From NCBI GenBank assembly GCA_964417555.1, contig CAYQIM010000039.1:1-27326 (forward strand): a stretch of DNA of 27,326 nt. The letters are read 5' to 3'. This document shows, in pieces, positions 23,850 to 27,326 of the stretch. The position numbers were made by a program, and so were the translations under genes. The notes below the pieces were generated by a model. The model was given only the letters and a program-made list of their open reading frames with translations, did not search any database and had not been told where the DNA came from. This DNA comes from CAYQIM01 sp964417555 (GTDB taxonomy: Bacteria > Pseudomonadota > Gammaproteobacteria > Diplorickettsiales > Diplorickettsiaceae). How positions within the stretch are numbered: position 1 is the first letter of the stretch; the number at the start of each line of letters is the position of its first letter.

Positions 23850-25263
23850 ACCTAAGCGAGTCTATAGCTGCCAATCTTGTGGTAGCCAATTTTTGCAATG
23901 GGCTGGCCAATGTAGTGAGTGCCAAGCATGGAATAGTTTGCTCGAAGAAGTTTCTTTGTCGGTGCGTGCCGCGACTTCACCTCGTTTAAGTGGATATACC
24001 GCCGCTACGGAACAAAAAGTAACGGCGTTAAGTGCTATTCAATTGCATGAGATTGAACGATTTTCGTCAGGCATTAAAGAACTCGATCGGGTTTTAGGGG
24101 GTGGTATTGTTTCAGGTTCGGTGATCCTGATGGGTGGCGATCCAGGAATTGGCAAATCCACTTTACTTCTACAAAGTCTGTGTCAATTGAGTAAAAGCCA
24201 TTCGGTGCTTTATATTACTGGCGAAGAATCATTACAGCAACTTGCACTACGTGCAAGGCGTTTAGGTTTACCGCAAGAGAATTTAAGGCTACTGACCGAA
24301 ACACGTATAGAAAGTATTTTGGCGCATGTGTTACAAGAAAAACCACAGGTTTTGGTTATCGATTCCATTCAAACCATGCATACGGATTTATTACCTTCGG
24401 TACCGGGAGCTGTGGGTCAAGTCAGGGAAAGCGCGATGCAGTTAACACGTCTAGCCAAACAAACGGGATTGGCATTGTTTTTGGTAGGCCATGTAACCAA
24501 GGATGGCGTGTTAGCCGGCCCTCGTGTTTTAGAACATATGGTTGACACGGTATTGTATTTTGAAGGCGAAACGGATAGTCGTTATCGTTTAATTCGATCG
24601 GTGAAGAACCGTTTTGGCGCCGTTAATGAGCTGGGTGTTTTCGCGATGACAGAAAAAGGGCTGCGAGAGGTAAGCAATCCATCAGCCATTTTGTTATCAC
24701 GTTCTGACGAACCACTTGCAGGAAGTATTGTCACCGCCAGTTGGCAAGGGAGTCGGCCTTTATTAGTTGAAGTGCAGGCCTTAGTGGATACCAACCATAG
24801 TGGAAATTCACGCCGGGTGGCGGTAGGTTTAGATAGTAATCGTCTGGCGATGTTATTAGCTGTATTACATCGTCATGCAGGTATAGTGACCTATGATCAG
24901 GATGTATTTATTAATGTAGTTGGCGGGGTACGTTTGTTGGAAACCAGTGCTGATTTGCCCGTTTTATTGGCGGCTTTATCCAGTCTGCGCAATAAACCGT
25001 TGCCTTACGATTGGTTGGCTTTCGGTGAAGTCGGTTTATCGGGCGAAATTCGACCGGTACCTAATGGGCAAGAGCGTTTGCGTGATGCAGCTAAACACGG
25101 TTTTAAATCAGCTATCGTACCAAAAGCCAATATGAGTAAACAATCCCTACACGGTATGACTGTTTTTCCTGTTTCACAACTGTCTGAAGCCATCAAAATA
25201 GCCAAAGAAATTGCTGAAACGCTTCAGCCCTCGAGGAACTCTTTTGTTTGCGCAACAGATTGA
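23842..25263 (+). CDS. radA: DNA repair protein RadA (Sms)
   Basis: A RecA-like ATPase/branch-migration helicase that acts in recombinational repair. The 473-aa product has the four-Cys zinc finger (C10, C13, C24, C27), Walker A GGDPGIGKST (98-107), Walker B LVIDSIQT (171-178), the RadA-specific KNRFG (255-259) and the C-terminal Lon-like domain (GGVRLLETSADLPVLLA, GEVGLSGEIRPV). About 15 residues at the end (ETLQPSRNSFVCATD) go beyond the usual C-terminus and overlap the convergent patatin gene by 40 bp. It overlaps gmhB by 8 bp. Confidence 0.95.
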   Translation: MSKPKRVYSCQSCGSQFLQWAGQCSECQAWNSLLEEVSLSVRAATSPRLSGYTAATEQKVTALSAIQLHEIERFSSGIKELDRVLGGGIVSGSVILMGGDPGIGKSTLLLQSLCQLSKSHSVLYITGEESLQQLALRARRLGLPQENLRLLTETRIESILAHVLQEKPQVLVIDSIQTMHTDLLPSVPGAVGQVRESAMQLTRLAKQTGLALFLVGHVTKDGVLAGPRVLEHMVDTVLYFEGETDSRYRLIRSVKNRFGAVNELGVFAMTEKGLREVSNPSAILLSRSDEPLAGSIVTASWQGSRPLLVEVQALVDTNHSGNSRRVAVGLDSNRLAMLLAVLHRHAGIVTYDQDVFINVVGGVRLLETSADLPVLLAALSSLRNKPLPYDWLAFGEVGLSGEIRPVPNGQERLRDAAKHGFKSAIVPKANMSKQSLHGMTVFPVSQLSEAIKIAKEIAETLQPSRNSFVCATD

Positions 25264-26516
25264 AAATATAATTTTAATGCTTCTTTATATTCAGCATCAT
25301 TTGCCGTCGTGTTATTTAACTTATCTAAATTCGCTAACAAGCGTTGTTTAATAAGGATATCGTCATTGAATGCGGTTTGATCTTTATAAACAATAAGATC
25401 GTAAACCGCATTTTTTAGATAATTATTGATATAGTTTTTGGTCGCTTGTTCTCCTGAATTGATTAAATCATCTTTGGTTTTTTCATCCAGATGAAAATCT
25501 GTTACACCAATATTTTTGTTGATAGGAATAAAAATCGTTTGCATTCCATGATAACGAGCCTTGTTATTGTCTGACAATATATTATTAAAAAGTTCTGAAA
25601 TATATTCTGTTATCGTAGGACTTGCCATAGGGTTTTGATGGGGAGATGCCCAAAAATAAGAGATGGCTTCTTCTTCGGTATCCATACTTTCTACCCGTAA
25701 CCCTAAGGTACTAGGATTGATAAACTTGTTCTTTGCTAAACCATAGTAGCCTATAGGCCAGTAATCCGAATGGGAAAACACTTCCATCGAATAATTACTC
25801 AATACACCACCATCCACATAACGGACCAAGGTCTTATTTTTTTTCTGTTCTGATGTAGGTTGCCAAATCATTTTTTGTGTTTCTGGATCAATATAGCGTG
25901 TACGATAAACGCCAGGAATGCTCATGCTGGCTAGTACCGCATCGGCTATCGGCATTTTACCTGAGCTTTTTTGTTTATAACCTAAGGTTTCTGTAATTTT
26001 TTTATCGAAATTAGTGACGGTTACCAATAAATCTTTGAATCTATGGTGAGAGTGCTTAATTTTTTCTTTGTGTAGATCGTCAAAAGTGGCATCCTCTCTT
26101 TGCAATTTATCCTTTATCAGCTTATGTAGCCATTGATGGAGTTTTTTTCCGAGATAATACCCTTCTTTATCCCATAGAAGATTTTTTAGATTTTTAAATT
26201 TTCCGGTTATTTTCCCCCACCAGCTATTACTACCCTCATGATCTTTAAACTCTTCAAAGTTAACTGCTTTGAGTTCATGTTCCATTTCTGCTTGGGTATA
26301 ACCTAATGCAACAAATAAAGCGACCATAGCACCGGCAGAGCTTCCTGCGACCCACTCCAATTCTTCTAATAAATTTTGCTCCTTGAGGTTACGTAAGGCA
26401 CCTACATAAGCAATCCCTTTAATTCCTCCTCCTTTGAAGACTAACGCTTTAATAGGTGGTCGTGGAATGGGAATAATTATTTTTTTCGATTGTTGAGAAA
26501 AATCCATTTTTTTCAT
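25224..26516 (-). CDS. Patatin-like phospholipase
   Basis: A serine acyl hydrolase of the patatin family, expected to cleave phospholipid acyl chains. The 430-aa product has the oxyanion loop FKGGGIKG (27-34), the nucleophile elbow GSSAG (58-62, Ser60) and the catalytic Asp in VDGGVLSNY (D235), so the dyad is intact. There is no signal peptide. The N-terminal 22 residues are basic and Pro-rich. About 130 residues after the Asp have no recognised domain. Soluble patatins of this layout include secreted effectors (ExoU, VipD, Rickettsia Pat1/Pat2) as well as housekeeping esterases, and sequence alone does not decide. The start could also be M4 (26507), which has a GGAT about 7 nt upstream. Confidence 0.9.
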   Translation of the reverse strand: MKKMDFSQQSKKIIIPIPRPPIKALVFKGGGIKGIAYVGALRNLKEQNLLEELEWVAGSSAGAMVALFVALGYTQAEMEHELKAVNFEEFKDHEGSNSWWGKITGKFKNLKNLLWDKEGYYLGKKLHQWLHKLIKDKLQREDATFDDLHKEKIKHSHHRFKDLLVTVTNFDKKITETLGYKQKSSGKMPIADAVLASMSIPGVYRTRYIDPETQKMIWQPTSEQKKNKTLVRYVDGGVLSNYSMEVFSHSDYWPIGYYGLAKNKFINPSTLGLRVESMDTEEEAISYFWASPHQNPMASPTITEYISELFNNILSDNNKARYHGMQTIFIPINKNIGVTDFHLDEKTKDDLINSGEQATKNYINNYLKNAVYDLIVYKDQTAFNDDILIKQRLLANLDKLNNTTANDAEYKEALKLYFQSVAQTKEFLEG

Positions 26517-26639
26517 CCATTTGTATTAAGGTAATAGTATATTTAATAGTTAAAGAGTTATTTATTCAAGTGCAAATTGTAGACGTTAATGGGTGGATCT
26601 AAATGTGATAACACAAAAAGCTTTGTGGAATAGTCTTAG

Positions 26640-26670
26640 ATCGATTAAATTGGCTTTAAATCGATTTTTT
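26640..26670 (+). terminator. Terminator-like hairpin overlapping the pnuC stop
   Basis: ATCGATTAAA (26640-26649) pairs with TTTAAATCGAT (26655-26665, one bulged base), followed on the plus strand by five T. It has terminator form for plus-strand transcription, although the nearest plus-strand gene, radA, ends 1.4 kb earlier. The pnuC stop codon (26656-26658) lies within it, and on the minus strand no T run follows. Confidence 0.35.
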
Positions 26671-27228
26671 AGTAAGCATTTTTCTCCAGTTATTATAGCC
26701 TTTAATACATAATAAAAGAAAAATAAAATAAAGTAATGCAGTTAAATATAACCCTTTATAGCTATATAATAGGATAGAAAATATATCAACTAAAATCCAT
26801 AAAACCCAATGCTGTAAATATTTTTTACTCATCATCCATTGGGCAATTAAACTACCGGTTGTAATCCATGCATCGGCATAAATTGTTGTAGAATCAGTAT
26901 AATTTTTCAATATTAAACTAATAACAATAAATAAAATAGCTGAAATAGCTAAGTTATAATAATAAATAGTTTGTGTAGCCAATTGAATGGCTAGAGGGTT
27001 CCTGTGCTTACCTCCGTACAGCCATTGATAAATACCATAGAACTGAAATACTAAAAACACACCTTGTAAACTCATATCGGCATATAATTTAGTGTTGTAA
27101 AAAATTATTGAGTATAGAAGAACAGCTATTATTCCAAAAAGCCAATTCCATAAACTTGTTTTGGTTGCCAGATAGACGTTTATTAAACCGCTGGTAAAAG
27201 CCAAAATTTCTAAATAAAAAAAGTGCAT
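26656..27228 (-). CDS. pnuC: Nicotinamide riboside/mononucleotide transporter PnuC
   Basis: An inner-membrane transporter of an NAD precursor. The product has about seven hydrophobic segments and the PnuC signature regions: LEILAFTSGLINVYLATKTSLWNWLFGI, LYADMSLQGVFLVFQFYGIYQW and a later W--dI-SI-LYSYKGLYLTALLY. The ATG at 27228 (190 aa) gives a start close to that usual for the family (a few residues before LEI). An ATG at 27249 would add seven residues (LSLSRRM region) coded partly by the GC-rich hairpin next to it. No Shine-Dalgarno is clear for either. A scavenging role for NAD precursors would fit a host-dependent lifestyle, but that is an inference. Confidence 0.85.
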   Translation of the reverse strand: MHFFYLEILAFTSGLINVYLATKTSLWNWLFGIIAVLLYSIIFYNTKLYADMSLQGVFLVFQFYGIYQWLYGGKHRNPLAIQLATQTIYYYNLAISAILFIVISLILKNYTDSTTIYADAWITTGSLIAQWMMSKKYLQHWVLWILVDIFSILLYSYKGLYLTALLYFIFLLLCIKGYNNWRKMLTKKSI

Positions 27229-27245
27229 ACGACGAGACAATGAGA

Positions 27246-27326
27246 GCATTGCGGAAGCAATGCGAAGTTGAGGAGCCCGCGATAGGCGTGCGTTGACGGG
27301 CGAAGCAGGAAACGCATCACGCCGTA
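27246..27326 (+). repeat. GC-rich palindromic sequence at the right edge
   Basis: Two hairpins are visible. GCATTGC-GGAA-GCAATGC (27246-27263) is perfect. GGCGTGCGTT (27285-27294) pairs with AACGCATCACGCC (27311-27323) with a 3-nt bulge. The composition differs sharply from pnuC. The segment shares CGCATCACGC with the reverse complement of the left edge. It looks like a dispersed palindromic repeat or a mobile-element end, of which only part is in view. Confidence 0.45.

Noticed and set aside
26517..26560. TTAA-rich sequence upstream of the patatin gene resembling PmrA boxes of Legionella/Coxiella effector genes
   Set aside because: The TTAA units on the minus strand are spaced 7 and 17 bp apart, not the 11 bp of the tandem PmrA consensus. 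In such AT-rich DNA, TTAA is common.

Overview
The window looks like chromosome from an AT-rich (roughly 40% GC) gammaproteobacterium, most likely of the order Legionellales (Coxiella/Rickettsiella/Diplorickettsia-like). The reasons are gammaproteobacterial gene neighbourhoods (rpsF-rpsR-DUF2232-rplI-dnaB-alr; 6S RNA-ygfA; ygfB-pepP-ubiH-ubiI), Zn-finger RadA, GmhB, PnuC, and scattered unrecognised proteins of the kind common in host-associated Legionellales (a patatin phospholipase, a membrane/coiled-coil protein, a large toxin-like protein). The placement is an inference from gene content; no search was run.

Layout. 1-76: GC-rich edge sequence. 77-1882 (-): 601-aa unrecognised protein that seems cut short at the edge. 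1970-2938 (-): ispB, with its own promoter. 3090-8398 (+): rpsF-rpsR-DUF2232-rplI-dnaB-alr-lipoprotein, headed by a strong promoter and a possible S6:S18-binding leader. 8399-8857: gene-free leader with a near-consensus promoter, a Ser/Cys-rich minipeptide ORF and competing hairpins. 8858-11397 (+): a two-domain ABC permease and its ATPase (NitT/TauT type, no binding protein). 11416-12933 (+): dacB (PBP4) behind an 11-bp inverted repeat that covers its likely promoter. 13031-13909 (+): DUF218-like hypothetical. 13934-14722 (-): 6S RNA followed by ygfA; zapA is missing from its usual place. 14981-15558 (+): ygfB split by a -1 shift at a slippery-like heptamer. 15738-21219 (+): pepP-ubiH-maeA-ubiI, tightly packed, with malic enzyme inserted among the ubiquinone genes. 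21216-23118 (-): two unrecognised genes. 23298-25263 (+): gmhB-radA. 25224-26516 (-): patatin-like phospholipase, overlapping the 3' end of radA. 26656-27228 (-): pnuC, whose start region runs into GC-rich palindromic sequence at the right edge.

How the genes work together. The housekeeping genes cover translation (S6, S18, L9), replication and repair (DnaB, RadA), envelope building (Alr and PBP4 for peptidoglycan, GmhB for LPS heptose), ubiquinone synthesis (IspB side chain; UbiH and UbiI ring hydroxylations), one-carbon and malate metabolism, and uptake of an NAD precursor (PnuC). The ubiquinone set is complementary: IspB makes the polyprenyl tail and UbiH/UbiI modify the ring. The accessory genes (601-aa, 131-aa, 423-aa and patatin proteins) are all on the minus strand, between or beside conserved plus-strand blocks, and are the best candidates for host-interaction functions.

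No tRNA, rRNA, CRISPR array, transposase or phage gene was recognised.
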